Shown here one piece after another: positions 51,301 to 61,715 of a stretch of DNA of 64,000 nucleotides. Position numbers and translations under genes: made by a program. The stretch comes from Phytoseiulus persimilis (taxonomy: Eukaryota; Arthropoda; Arachnida; Mesostigmata; Phytoseiidae), in contig CM075101.1 of the NCBI GenBank assembly GCA_037576195.1, positions 11,284,001 to 11,348,000 of the forward strand, in the 5' to 3' direction. The stretch's first letter is position 1; the number at the start of each line of letters is the position of its first letter. The notes beneath the pieces were generated by a model. The model was given only the letters and a program-made list of their open reading frames with translations, did not search any database and had not been told where the DNA came from.

Positions 51301-51913
51301 CGTTTTCGGGCCGTAACGAGCTCTGCAGGACTCCGCATCGTGGCAGATCTTAGGCCGGAGCCGCCGAAGCCGCCTTCAGATTTGCCGCTCGGAGGAGACT
51401 CCTACCTGCCTCGCCGACTGCGCCCGCTGGCTGGCTGGCGGCAACTGCTACCGACTGACTGCAACGATCCGCCGAGCTAGCATTCAAACACAAGCAACTG
51501 CCACCACAACGTTGACGGCGATAAGCGCCAAGCTCTCGTCTTCTCTGAGCGCTCGCGCTGATAACGCTCGCTCGATAACGCACAATTCACTTCGGAACGA
51601 CCGACGAACCAAATGACAGACCAAGGAGAAAGCATGCGATCCGTTCCTGCTCTCCGAAGACGGCCGGCGGTGGCGGCTTCTAATTTGCTGTCGATTTGAC
51701 GAAGCCCAAACACGCCGCTAACTAGCAATGTCCTCATATCGCATTCAAGAGCGGCAGCGGTCGCTGAAAGAGAAAGAAAAGTGGCCGAGATTAAAACGCT
51801 GTCGCCGAGAGAAATTCTTCCATGAGTTGAAGCTTCAGTGCATCGATCATCATGGCCTCCTACACTTGCTCTCCATCTTCGGAGGGGTCGGGACACAGCG
51901 TCAACGCTCGCAC
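51301..51913. other. Stretch without a supported gene
   Basis: The sequence is GC-rich with GCTGGCTGGC-type simple sequence near 51427. Minus frames 51583-51350 and 51896-51477 have no recognised product. Confidence 0.3.
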
Positions 51914-52021
51914 CTGATTAGCTACAGCCGGTGGAATTTGCATGCGGCGCGGAGAAAGTCTATCCATCATTGAGAATCGTCGTAGCCGGAAACGCTGGAT
52001 TTTCTTCCATTTCTTCACCAT
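51914..52021 (-). CDS. Possible 36-codon exon, basic N-terminus
   Basis: ATG at 52021 opens MVKKWKKIQRFRLRRFSMMD and continues to a good donor (AATCAG/GTGCGA at 51913), exactly 36 codons in phase 0. The strongly basic helix could be a nuclear or nucleolar targeting signal or a mitochondrial presequence-like N-terminus. The partner exon was not found. Confidence 0.33.
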
Positions 52022-52062
52022 CACAACACCTTGTCTGTCAGCAATGATGTGAGTCGTGTTTG

Positions 52063-52497
52063 CGCCCGAGCCCGACTGCGTGCACTCTGAAGTCCGATAA
52101 ACTCCCTCCTGTCGGAATTCCAGAGCGACCCCCGGACAGACAAAATGGGAGTGACGAGGTTGCTGGCGATTCATTCCCAAGCGAGATATCGGGAGCCAAC
52201 CGAACCAGAATCGTTCTGCATTCGCTGCGTTCGGCAATCACTGCGTCGAGCAAATCGGTGGAAGGTGTCATTAGTCATCATAACAATCGATTTTTTTCGA
52301 ACGGCTCAACGTTTTCGGACGACAGTTCCGAGAAAGAAATTCTCCGAAATCTCTCGTTGCCGATCGCGAGCCTGGGGATGGAGACAAGAAATAATGAATA
52401 TCCAGAACATTGTGAAAGCTTTCCGAAACGTGGTCGGTACGACTTCATTTACGGCGGGAGCGGGGCTGATTTCGCGAGCGCGAATTGCAAGAGATGA
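52063..52497 (+). CDS. 145-codon coding-like frame, Ser-rich
   Basis: The frame is open from an in-frame TGA near 52035 to TGA at 52497, and its codons are strongly coding-like. It reads SDKLPPVGIPERPPDRQNGS, then NRTRIVLHSLRSAITASSKS, and FSDDSSEKEILRNLSLPIAS. There is no ATG at its start, so it should be an internal or last exon with its acceptor near 52035-52060. The minus frame 52566-52306 is in the same register and also looks like protein, so strand is not certain. Confidence 0.33.
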   Translation, partial: RPSPTACTLKSDKLPPVGIPERPPDRQNGSDEVAGDSFPSEISGANRTRIVLHSLRSAITASSKSVEGVISHHNNRFFSNGSTFSDDSSEKEILRNLSLPIASLGMETRNNEYPEHCESFPKRGRYDFIYGGSGADFASANCKR

Positions 52498-52566
52498 GAT
52501 TACGATGTAATGACCCAGCGATCCGCCGATTGTCAGATCACTTTGGTGGTCGAGTTCTGTCGACAC

Positions 52567-53209
52567 TGATAACCCACTCCTCGTCCTCGGTTTGAAGTAT
52601 ATCTCGGCGTCCGGCTTGTCGTCTAATCCTTCCTATTGGTAGCTTCTCCGAGAGAAAAGTTAATCCGTACGGAGGACAGGTTCCAACAAGATGCTTGTCT
52701 CGCGCGACAGGTGTGGACTTATAGGCTTGTAGGTTACTGCTGCTGGTGGTGGTACGGCGTTGATTGAGATTGAGATTAGCTCTCCTAGTACACACGGTCT
52801 CCCACAAATACTGCCCTGACATAGAGCCAAACCGAAACCTACACAAACCCGGCTTCAGGCCGGCAAAAAGCTCTCGCGCCTCCGTGCGAAGGTGGGAGGA
52901 GACTCCGTGACGACAGACCGGCTGTTTTACGGAAATTCCGCGAAGTAGAGCCTTTCCGTCATTTTAGGATGCCCATCAGGAGAGCCTCAGAAACGAAAGC
53001 GGTGGAACTGCCTTTCGGCCCAGTGAAGACAATCCGATCGATCGACCATCCGAGGCGAGAGTGAGAGAGAGCACGCCGATTGCAGATGCGGCGGCGGGTT
53101 TCGTGTTGTAAATCCCGAACACGCTACTAGAGCTCAACACCTAGAACAGCATGCTCTGAAACGAATGCTGCCTCGGCCGTAAAGCAGTCGACCACGAAGC
53201 CTCCTTCGT
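52567..53209. other. Stretch without a supported gene
   Basis: One minus frame (52846-52538) is open and Arg/Thr-rich without features. GAGAGTGAGAGAGAG simple sequence lies at 53060-53074. Confidence 0.3.
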
Positions 53210-53212
53210 TTG

Positions 53213-53404
53213 ATGTTCCTCAGTCGCATCGCTCTCTTTTCTTATTTATACGTTTCATCTACAGTTACAGTCAATTGTCTCTACGCGCTACCGGGACGCG
53301 TGCTGTCGGACAGTGAACGAAACATCGATACATCTCTCGCGTTTCGTGCAGATCGCTCGTCGGTGGAGAGGAGCAGTTCTTTGTTCAGTTCCGATTTCTG
53401 TTGA
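53213..53404 (+). CDS. Possible small secreted peptide precursor (strand uncertain)
   Basis: From ATG at 53213 the frame reads MFLSRIALFSYLYVSSTVTV and reaches a plausible signal-peptidase site near NCLYA, then a polar 35-residue tail to TGA. A GTGAGT donor lies just past the stop (53428). Against it, the minus frame 53703-53281 covers the same bases and also looks coding (FTDQQKSELNKELLLSTDER). One of the two is probably real. Confidence 0.25.
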   Translation: MFLSRIALFSYLYVSSTVTVNCLYALPGRVLSDSERNIDTSLAFRADRSSVERSSSLFSSDFC

Positions 53405-53703
53405 TCGGTGAAAACCAGTGAGTTTTGCTCTTGTCGTCGTGACGCGATCACGATCTGATGGACTCGGACGTATTCCAGAATTCGATTCCCAGACCGATCC
53501 CACGGAGCTGTGGGGAGCGGGGGCGTCCTTGCTGGGGACGGACAACAAAAACAACAGGGACAAACTTCGAGATCAAATGAATTCTCGTTAAACTTTCCGA
53601 AGTTGTAAAATGCGCTCGTAACCATTCTGAGGCACCACGCAGTCTGGGACGTCGTCGCACATTCTTCAGGGCTTGGGGTTCTCCTGAACTTGGTTTCGCT
53701 CAA
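53281..53703 (-). CDS. Coding-like frame, function unknown (strand uncertain)
   Basis: The frame from ATG at 53703 has a Cys-rich middle (LEVCPCCFCCPSPA) and a strongly coding-like end (FTDQQKSELNKELLLSTDER, then ARDVSMFRSLSDSTRPGSA and a stop at 53281). It overlaps the signal-peptide frame on the plus strand. A CTGAAG acceptor-like site lies near 53660. No family recognised. Confidence 0.3.
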   Translation of the reverse strand: MSETKFRRTPSPEECATTSQTAWCLRMVTSAFYNFGKFNENSFDLEVCPCCFCCPSPARTPPLPTAPWDRSGNRILEYVRVHQIVIASRRQEQNSLVFTDQQKSELNKELLLSTDERSARNARDVSMFRSLSDSTRPGSA

Positions 53704-53737
53704 AAAAACGGCGTCTTCAGCGCCCTCGTGCTAAACT

Positions 53738-54292
53738 GTGTTTTTCAGTGCCAAGAAAACGCGAAACTCTCCGAGATTGAACATAGGTATTTCACTCCCT
53801 TGTCTGAGCTCATTCCTGTTTCAGACTCCCACCGGACGCGGCCGAGAACAGCAGCTCGGAAATAACAGGGATTCGTTGCGTTCGCCGTTTTGGGGAACTC
53901 ATGTGGACCGATTTTATGTGATCGAGAGCCACACAGGAGTAACTCACGGTGGGAAGACCCTCCACCGCGTTTTCCGAGGAGCGCGGTCTTTTCGTCGCGA
54001 AGTCCGAAGGTTCGCGTTCTCGTCGCTCGATGCTGTGAGTGCTGTTGTTGTCCGTTTGAAAAAATCCCGATTCCTTCGCTTGAAGTGTTCGGCTGACATC
54101 ACGGAATGCTCCTTCCATTACCGGGAAGCGGAGGGATCTCATGTCAACATAACGCGCGATTCTGTTCAATGCTCCTCGATAGGTTCGATTTGGACAAGCT
54201 CGCGTGAGGGAGATAGCAATGCGCGAACAAGGGTTATCGATCTGAGCTTCGACTCGTCAAGCGCGCACGCTCGAAAGGCGCTGCCAGGGTAG
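53738..54292 (+). CDS. Coding-like frame opposite another, function unknown
   Basis: A strong acceptor (GTGTTTTTCAG at 53739-53749) leads into AKKTRNSPRLNIGISLPCLS. The frame stays open to TAG at 54292, including RSPFWGTHVDRFYVIESHTG and GSHVNITRDSVQCSSIGSIW. The minus frame 54169-53810 is in the same codon register and also reads plausibly. The acceptor and the longer opening favour the plus strand. Confidence 0.3.
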   Translation: MFFSAKKTRNSPRLNIGISLPCLSSFLFQTPTGRGREQQLGNNRDSLRSPFWGTHVDRFYVIESHTGVTHGGKTLHRVFRGARSFRREVRRFAFSSLDAVSAVVVRLKKSRFLRLKCSADITECSFHYREAEGSHVNITRDSVQCSSIGSIWTSSREGDSNARTRVIDLSFDSSSAHARKALPG

Positions 54293-54849
54293 TTAAAAGT
54301 AGGCGTCTAATTTTGTGGTCCCACACACGCTTAGAAAAAGTCATAAAATTGACGCCTTCAACCAACCATGAGCCCGAATTGTTCATAAAAAAAAACAAAA
54401 CATGACCGCATACTTAAAATTTATGAGATTCGCATTCCGCTCAAAGAAAAAGTAACACAGTCGACTCTTTCGAGCGGCTGTGACGCAAATGAGTTGATCT
54501 TCTCGCTCGGAGCGTTTGAGTCTACGGATGAGCGGTACGCTCGAAGCTACCAGGCTCCCTAACGCCTTCTCCTATGATGAGGAGCAGTTACAGGGGAAAA
54601 AGTATCGAAAATCGGTGCCGCTGCATTCTCTGAATCATTACGAACACAAAATGCAGAGGAAGTGATCTTCGGAAGCTCTTCGATGGCAGACGCGTGACAT
54701 AACACGTAGCCGATGCCTCAGAGTCGGGAGCTCCACCGGATGTGTGGTTCGCGCATCGATCGGATCATCGCAACGTAAACTTCCTCTGGAGGATGCATCA
54801 GTTCGGTCTAAGTTAGCAGTGAAAGTGGCGCAGGGCTGAGCGCCGATCA
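54293..54849. other. AT-richer gap
   Basis: Poly-A at 54386-54397 and generally AT-richer sequence than the flanks mark an intergenic gap or intron. No RNA gene recognised. Confidence 0.4.
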
Positions 54850-55158
54850 TCAGGATAAGCCTTTTTTCAAACGAGGGATTTCGACGCGAGAGAATGGTTG
54901 TACGCGCGTGTACCGAGCCCCACATTCGATCAAGGATATCTCACAACCGCAACTTGCCTTCCCGACTGCACGGAATGAGCCCAGGATTCCGAGTGAATGA
55001 TCGCAAACTTCCGAGATGGGACTTCTCTTCGCTACCTCGATTTCGTTCACATTCGTCTTTCGGCTACTCTGCCACAGAGCGGGAGAGAGAACACATTTGA
55101 ATGTTTCAAAAAATGGATTGTGAGACCCGTTCCCTACCTCCGTGTATACCTTCTCCAT
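54850..55158 (-). CDS. 102-codon coding-like frame, function unknown
   Basis: From ATG at 55158 the frame reads MEKVYTEVGNGSHNPFFETF, then NEIEVAKRSPISEVCDHSLG and ECGARYTRVQPFSRVEIPRL, with a stop at 54850. Codon use is coding-like and the opposite strand is not open in the matching register. Four of its cysteines cluster (CGCEISLIEC). It may be a whole small gene or a terminal exon. Confidence 0.35.
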   Translation of the reverse strand: MEKVYTEVGNGSHNPFFETFKCVLSPALWQSSRKTNVNEIEVAKRSPISEVCDHSLGILGSFRAVGKASCGCEISLIECGARYTRVQPFSRVEIPRLKKGLS

Positions 55159-55891
55159 CAATCGTCCTGAGTACGCTCTCGCCCACTATACCCTGATAGG
55201 ACGGCGACGCGTCGTGAATGTATTGGTATGTACTTGGCTCTCTAAGCTATTTTTTCCCACTTCGCGCAAAGATGCCCCGTCAGCTTCTTCGTTTTTTCCC
55301 CGCTGCAGTGCGCGAAGCGAAAGGTCAAGCAAGGAGGAGCCTCACTCAGGAGAACCTCAGGAGAACCACAAGCTCCGCCTCTGCAGTTTAAGGATACCAC
55401 CAGCGTAGACTGTCGAGCTTGTCCCGAATAATATTAAGAAAACGTCAAGAATTGCAGAATTTCTCGTTTTCACCCGAATCCCATGCAATTCGATTGCGTG
55501 TATGGTGACCGCAGAACGCTCGTCCAAGGCATTCCACGAGCGATATTCCCTCGACCGACTCTTCCCAGAGGGAACCAGCCGTGTCACCGAAACTCGTCAC
55601 CGGCAACTCGAGCATGAGGAACAGGTAACGAAGAATTGAGGATGGTAACCCAGCCCGACGGCTGCAGAACCGGTAGCCACGTAATTTGTCACCAAAAAGA
55701 AGCTGTAAAAACGTCAGGAGTCTCTTTCAGGGGCTTTCAAGTGATCCGTCTTTTCGATTTGACTCCAAGCGTGTGTTCCTCGTAGAACAAGCTTGACATG
55801 GAAGCTTGACAATGCCGAGATGCGAATGTAGTTTTCATTCCGATAATTTACCGCCTCCGCTGCTCGTTTGCTTTTTCCCGATCAGTTCCAG
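55159..55891. other. Stretch without a supported gene
   Basis: Frames on both strands are short. The right end, just before 55892, contains a good pyrimidine tract and acceptor, so it is probably the intron preceding the next exon. Confidence 0.35.
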
Positions 55892-56300
55892 GACCGGCTA
55901 TCGGGTTCTCAGGGGAGAACCATCCACCCCCCTGTGGATCTCCGTTCATTCTCTAAAGACTTCCGATCACCGAATTCCTTCAACGATTCGTTCGACCGGC
56001 GCGCGTCAACGAGAAATCAAAGGTGCTATTTCTGCTTTCGCGGATGAAGGAACGTTCTCATTATTGGCGAACACAAGAGAGGAAGAACTTGAGTTTTGTG
56101 GTGAAAACGATTGTGTGATGAGCTATTTCTTTCGAACAACCTTTTGGATCGTTCTGTTCTTGCTCGCTGCCGTCCGCAGCCGAGAACTCAATCGAGACGT
56201 CTCGTCGATCATTCAGATGTTGATGGCCCTTTCATCCTCTCGCCAGTTACCTCGCACAGCGTCAACCGTCAATTCTGTCGGCAGGTCGAACAACGCTTGA
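55892..56300 (+). CDS. Exon encoding a protein with a C-terminal membrane helix
   Basis: The acceptor TTTTTCCCGATCAGTTCCAG precedes 55892. The frame runs 135 codons to TGA at 56300. It reads GYRVLRGEPSTPLWISVHSL, then REIKGAISAFADEGTFSLLA, then a hydrophobic helix FFRTTFWIVLFLLAAVRSRE and a polar tail. Alternatively the internal ATG before SYFFRT starts a separate 60-residue secreted peptide with that helix as signal peptide; the downstream part lacks dibasic cleavage sites expected of a neuropeptide. The antisense frames are short, so the strand is fairly safe. No family recognised. Confidence 0.42.
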
Positions 56301-57426
56301 ACCTCAGGTCGTTATTCCGTCGACTCGTGCGTCAGTCCGCGAACGGAAGCTTCTGATGCTTGCTCGTACCGCGTTTTCCTCGATCACCATTAGAATCTTG
56401 AGCTGATTTGTAATACGTTCAATGCGTGGATAGGAGATCAACAGAAGAATTTCATGTTTTCATGATCTTTCAGACAACTGACTGAACTCTCGAGGGAGTT
56501 GGCGGAGCTGACGGGATCCAACTGAGATGAATCCGACGATAGATTTCGGAAGGTCACGAGGGAAATATGGAGCTCGATCCGCTTCCCTCCCTCGTATTCT
56601 GTCCGAGAATTTGCTGATTGTTGTTCCGAGCTTTACCCGGTGACTTCCCTGCAGGATTCCTCGCCTCAACCTGTTGAGAGAATTATCTTGTAAACGACGG
56701 GGAAGCCCGAATTAGAGGTGTTCACGGAGAATTCCTGCCCACAACAAAGAGCCTCTTCGAAACTTCATTCTTCGGTCTCGACGAGCTCTCCGACGAGAGA
56801 ACCGAGGGATGAGGCTCCTTCGGGCGTCGACATCGCCGCGCTCTTGACGTTGCAACAAAAATCGATCCGAGGGGCTGTCCCGGACGAGTGTGACCGTCGT
56901 ACACGTGATGCGTTCGCTCTTACAATTTGAGGGACATCTAAGGATGAAGAGGCGCAAACTGTGCTACTCTACTGTGTTATACCTGACCAAATCATGTTCA
57001 AGTACTGCTACAAGCGAGATTTCAAGCGTTCGCTGCCGGATTTTTTCGAAACACGATCAAAGCGCATCAACGGCCGATGTGGCGGCTGCCGCCGTGGCCG
57101 ACGGCGTCTATACATAAGCCGATATCTATAAGCACGGTCGAATCCGCTTATTGAGACTTCTCGGAGAACGGAAAAAGTTTTTTCCGAGCCAGATCTCTCC
57201 TCGCTTCCATGCTCGACCCTTTTCCCGGGCTGAAGACAATTGAAAATTCCACATATTGAGGATCAATGGAGCGGAGAGCTGAGCGGATGAGTATGGTATG
57301 AAAGCCGCTCCCTCCAACAATCGCGGAATTCGGGAATGTTGATTGACGCCTACACGCGTCGAACATCGACTCCCATGTATCTACGGCCGCCAACATTTCT
57401 CTCAGGGTGGCCGATCGGCTCTCAAG
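56301..57426. other. Stretch without a supported gene
   Basis: A second plus frame (56111-56356) overlaps the end of the previous exon. Opposed frames near 56712-56957 are composition-driven. Minus frames 57396-57126 show no domain. Nothing was recognised. Confidence 0.3.
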
Positions 57427-57624
57427 TCATCGTTGTTCGAACTGGTGCTCAACGGTGAATGACGCGTCAGGATGCCCCTTCATCGGTCTCGGGAAGCCTT
57501 CGAGGGGACTGAGCCCCAGGGCGGCGGTTCCGGCCTCACTCTGGGGCCCGAGCTTTTCTGCCGAATTTCGTCGACAATCGATCCAGAAGACTAGATTCGA
57601 TTCGCTGTCGGTTGACGTCTTCAT
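57427..57624 (-). CDS. Possible 65-codon frame or exon
   Basis: ATG at 57624 opens MKTSTDSESNLVFWIDCRRN, and the stretch meets a possible CAGA/GTGAGG donor at about 57542. Beyond that donor the frame stays open to 57427. It is hydrophilic and no function is evident. Confidence 0.22.
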   Translation of the reverse strand: MKTSTDSESNLVFWIDCRRNSAEKLGPQSEAGTAALGLSPLEGFPRPMKGHPDASFTVEHQFEQR

Positions 57625-57924
57625 GAACCCGGAATTCCAGCTCTCCGCGTAAATTACCGTCGAGAAGGCGGACGAATAGTTTTCAACAGCTTCATCAGCC
57701 CTCCTCCATCGGCTTCAGCTATGCTCGATTGTTGTTGCAGCTGCTGGCTAGTCATCGTCAAAGGTCGGCGATTTTCTCAACGCGGTTGTTTTTGAGTTTG
57801 ACCGCAAAACAGATCGATAAATGGCAGACATTTGACCTTTCTTTCTTCTCCTGCTCGCCGTCCACTCATACAGCCCCCGCTGTTTGGGGCGACCGTGTCC
57901 GGTCCTGTGCCGCTGCCTCGGTAG

Positions 57925-58357
57925 TTTCCTGAGCGTTCCGAATGCAGCCTTCGGTAGACACTGCGGTCTCCGGCAGTCTGCGGTGGTCGACAGCCGGCTT
58001 CAAAGGTCCCCGGTAGGCTTCTGCTGTCTTTGCGAACGCTCCGGCGAGCTCGATAGACTTCAGCAGTCTTCACAAGAAGAGCTCAGTTGGCGATTGTGTG
58101 TCGATGATCCGAAGAAACACTACGCTTTGAGGTCGACCACAGGCCGCGCACCGGGGCAACACGAGAAAACGCCGAAATTGATTACGATTGATCAATTACG
58201 GAACCTCGACGTCTTTTTCTCCATTTCTATGTGCCATCGAGACATTCTTCGTAACTCTCTCTCTGTTATCGAAGTGGAAGAGGATTCGTTTTTTCGCCCC
58301 GAACGGATCGGGTTCTCGCGGATTCAGGAAGAGAGCGCCGGTGCGAATCTTCTCTGA
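57925..58357 (+). CDS. Terminal exon of an unrecognised plus-strand gene
   Basis: A GCTGCCTCGGTAG acceptor precedes 57925. The frame is open for 143 codons to TGA. After a Cys/Arg-containing start (FGRHCGLRQSAVVDSRLQRS, CCLCERSGELDRL), it reads QQSSQEELSWRLCVDDPKKH, then KLITIDQLRNLDVFFSISMC and a charged end (VEEDSFFRPERIGFSRIQEE). There is no ATG early in the frame, so earlier exons are needed. The CCLC-type cysteines could bind metal, but that is speculation. Confidence 0.42.
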
Positions 58358-60524
58358 AAGCTCGCAGTGCCGTTGACGAACCCCCCAAGACACCTCATCA
58401 ACTAATTGACGCTGAGATTTTGGTTTTCAATGCACGGCGGGCGTTGCTCGACGACGGAATAATCCTCTGAGGAGCCCGCATAGATTCTACCTCCAGGGTA
58501 GGCTAGTTCACCGCGGAGCGGTTCCCTCATGTGGCGAAAAGTTCTCTGCGTTCCCGGTCGATTTCCGGCCGCGCTCGAATTCCACAGGAATCATAACCTC
58601 AGCGACGAACGCCTGAAAATCTAAACGAAAACTCAGCTGACAGCAATCGATGGCTGACTCACCATTCCTGTACCACTTGCCGACTTTCAAAACGAACGCA
58701 ACGAAATCAATTGGGAAGCGGGATTTATTTTCGCTCTGTTTGATTTGCATACAAAAGAGTGAAAATGCTGTCTCTTCTCTCTTGATGTTTTTCCCTGTGT
58801 CGCATCGGAGACATTGTTCTGCTGATGTCCTGCCGTACGAACAAGCCGTCAGCCATCCGAAAGCTAACGCAACTTCAAAATGAGGGCCGTGCGGTGAGCG
58901 TCACTATTGAATTTCGGTTCGGCTTTTCGGTTGGGGCTTGGTCTTCTTTTTTGTTTCTGTTCCGCACAAACAAAAGTCTCTGACCGTGTTCCCGAGCGCT
59001 CGACTTCCCCGTCGATGTCAGTCGAAGTCACTGGGGTTTCGGCAGACGTTCGTTCCAATTCTGCGTTTGATTTGGAAGAAAAAAAGACTTAATTGTCCGG
59101 ATCCCAGGCCCGATCCCCGGAATCCGTCCGCCATTGTCCCAGAGAAAAATGTCGCGAAAATCGCTCTTCGGGGCCCGATTGTTGTTCCGTGGTTTGCGGG
59201 AAAGCTAGGATTTTCGAAGACGTTCCCGGGAACATCGCCGCGTGTATTCTGCTCGAGAGACATGGCAGCTCGATTCGGAATCCATGACGACTTTCTGCCC
59301 ATTGGGAATTCCATTGTCTACGATTTTGGTTGCTTCGCATTCTTCTTACGCTGAAAACTTGACCCGCTTCCAGAACCGTGCGCACGGAAGGGAAACACGG
59401 GTTCATCTCGAAAGCGGAGCAGCACCGCTTTCGTCTCCCTCAAAACGTTCGTGGCTCACTTGCCTGACTCCATTCCGCAATTGCCGTTTATCTGTTTTCA
59501 GACCGGCCGTTGTTCCGACTCGGCGGCGGAAGGCCTCGCTCATCATCTGGAAACGATCTGGAAATCGAAGTGCGCTCGTTGAGGCATCGGCACTCGATAG
59601 CTTAGCTTCGAGCTATCTTGCCACCACTGGGCGCCCTCGCCTCCTCCCACAAAAACGAGCGAAAACTCATCGATCGAAGGGATTTGAGTTCGCGCATAAT
59701 TCTGTGTAAACCAAAACCAAGATCGCCGTGGTCGTCATCGATGTATGGATACGGTCCGCTGCCACATCGAGTAGAGTGGAACGGGAAACGACGGGTCAGG
59801 CTTTCATCGAGGGCAGACCTCGGCGTCTTGAGGATGAAGACGACAACCGCAGCAGCGACGGCCCATCTTTGCCGAAGGGCACTTGACTCTTCTGTCCGTC
59901 AACACTCGGACACTTGAAACCACTCAAGAGGCCTCAAGGGACGAGATACGTCCGTCCGTTGGTTCGACTCTTTGTCCGACATAATTTCTCCGGCCGCACC
60001 GATTCATGATCGCGCGGGGTCGTGTCAGCCATCCCGTTGGAACAAGAAAAGAACATCGCCTACGTCGAGTTCTCCTGCCTCGAAAAGAAGTTCAATGCGG
60101 AGGGGCTTCCTCCATGGCCTTTGCGGTTTCCGAATCGCTTCCACTTGTCTACGTGTTCATCCGCAGCTAACTACATGGCTGTACGTTAATCGGGGCTCGA
60201 TTCAGTTCCATCATTTCTCGCCGGGTGGAGTCCATAGAGTCCCTCGCCGCTCTACAGATCGTTCAGCAGTTTCACCGAGTCGGATTTTGGAGTAATTGTT
60301 GAGCAGATCAGAGTCGCGGCTGAGCCGGGGCTCACACTCAAGAATCGCGGTCGTGTTTATCTGTTTACATGCATGTTGATCCAGTGCGAACTCTTTAACA
60401 GGCGAGGACGGAGTTCCGGATGATCCGAATTGTTGTTAGCCGGAGAGATGGCTTATAGCTTGTGGAGGACGAAAAAATCCGCGGCTTATCATAAGAAGAT
60501 TACGCTCTCGAGTCAGTGTTGCAG
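58358..60524. other. Stretch with open frames but no supported gene
   Basis: Plus frame 58938-59354 (with RGPIVVPWFAGKLGFSKTFP) and minus frame 59314-59018 (with MEFPMGRKSSWIPNRAAMSL) overlap and both look partly coding. Plus frame 59242-59709 overlaps further. I could not decide strand or find matching splice sites. The stretch before 60525 ends in a GTGTTGCAG acceptor. Confidence 0.28.
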
Positions 60525-60752
60525 TCTCGTGGATAGATGTGTCTGCTCGTTCCGCTTTTTCTAAGATATCCGAAACTGGCAGCGCGCTCTCCGTGCGATT
60601 GGAGCGAGTCGCTCCGATTCGTCCGATGGAATACGATATCGGAATCCAGGTCGGGCCCGTTTCCGGCCTTTCGAGTCGATTCAGGATTGAGGATCTTTCC
60701 CCGGATGAGCTTGGTCTCCGACAACGCATCCGAGTCGTTCAAATTCGCCTGA
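60525..60752 (+). CDS. Internal exon with good splice sites, function unknown
   Basis: The exon lies between a CAGTGTTGCAG acceptor and a CCTGA/GTAACA donor, 228 bases, entering in phase 1 and leaving in phase 1. It reads SWIDVSARSAFSKISETGSA, then LERVAPIRPMEYDIGIQVGP and FRIEDLSPDELGLRQRIRVV. The beta-rich pattern suggests a folded domain, which I do not recognise. The minus frame 60742-60500 shares codon register and also looks plausible, so strand is likely but not certain. Confidence 0.42.
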
Positions 60753-61115
60753 GTAACAGGTCATGTCAGTGGTGGTCTGTAAGTCCGACTCGCGCTTGGT
60801 TGAACACGAGGACCCTCGTTCATAAAAAGGGAACGCTCGCAAGAGCCGACCGGGGCTCGTGTCCCGGAGTCAAAAGCTGTAATTGTGTTACATTCTGGTG
60901 TCGAGTTGAACTCGGTGCAGTGATGCGACCAGCAAGAACACTCTAAGAGCCGCTAGTGGTGGTTCGAAGCTGAGGATGTTACCCATCGCTTGGTAGTCAA
61001 GTAGCGCGTCCCCCACGACTCTTAACGGCACCGAGCAGGGGGACTAGAGTATCACTGCTTGCGTTTCACTACGGTCGGCAGGTTGCTCGACTGGCCCCGA
61101 CCCTAATAGAGTTTG

Positions 61116-61715
61116 ATGCTCAAGTACGCCGAACTAAATGTGCAAAATAACCGCTGCCGAATAACTCTTTTGTTCGGCCGACGGATTGATATTACGGAGG
61201 TTGAACCCGTCCGACCGATCTCTCGACGGTCAGGCGAGAAATGCTCCTGTCTGGACGCACTTCCTGAACGAAATCCGTCCGCGTTGGTATTTCTCCCGCC
61301 GCTCGTGATCTCCGTCGTCGCGAACGGTTTCCGTGTCGACGGATCGTCGACATCTGAACCGGAGCCTGGGAGTGTGAAGCTCTGGAGCTCGTGATCGGTT
61401 CCAGGAACGAGCAGTGCGTGTTTGCACTTTGTCTGCTCGAGGAGCCATCACTCTGTTCGTTTCGATGATCACAAACGCGAAATTGTTCTCTGGTCTGTGT
61501 TAAGAGGAAACGAGAAGCGGATCCGCTCGTGCGTGAAGCCTCTCGAGCATGCAGCCTTTGTTTGGAGAGACCTTTCACTGGAACTTCGGCAAGCGACGCC
61601 GTTTCCGAGCGTCGAAACCATCAAGAGCGTAGAGGTGGATTGTTTGACGAGAGTTCATGTTTTCGGCTCCGCGGGAGGCTACAAAACAATCGGCACACAT
61701 TCAGGGATGAACTGA
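61116..61715 (+). pseudogene. One frame of 200 codons with a single internal TGA
   Basis: From ATG at 61116 the frame reads MLKYAELNVQNNRCRITLLF, then RIDITEVEPVRPISRRSGEK and LVFLPPLVISVVANGFRVDG, to TGA at 61392-61394. It then continues in the same frame with HHSVRFDDHKREIVLWSVLR and KSVEVDCLTRVHVFGSAGGY, to a final TGA at 61715. Both halves have coding-like codons. The break could be a nonsense mutation, two separate exons whose junction I cannot place, or readthrough. It may belong with the exon at 60525-60752, although the frame differs. No family recognised. Confidence 0.32.

Noticed and set aside
53787..53824. A 38-base intron-like segment (GTATTT to GTTTCAG) with good splice consensus.
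   Set aside because: It is below normal animal intron length, and splicing it leads to an early stop, while the unspliced frame stays open.
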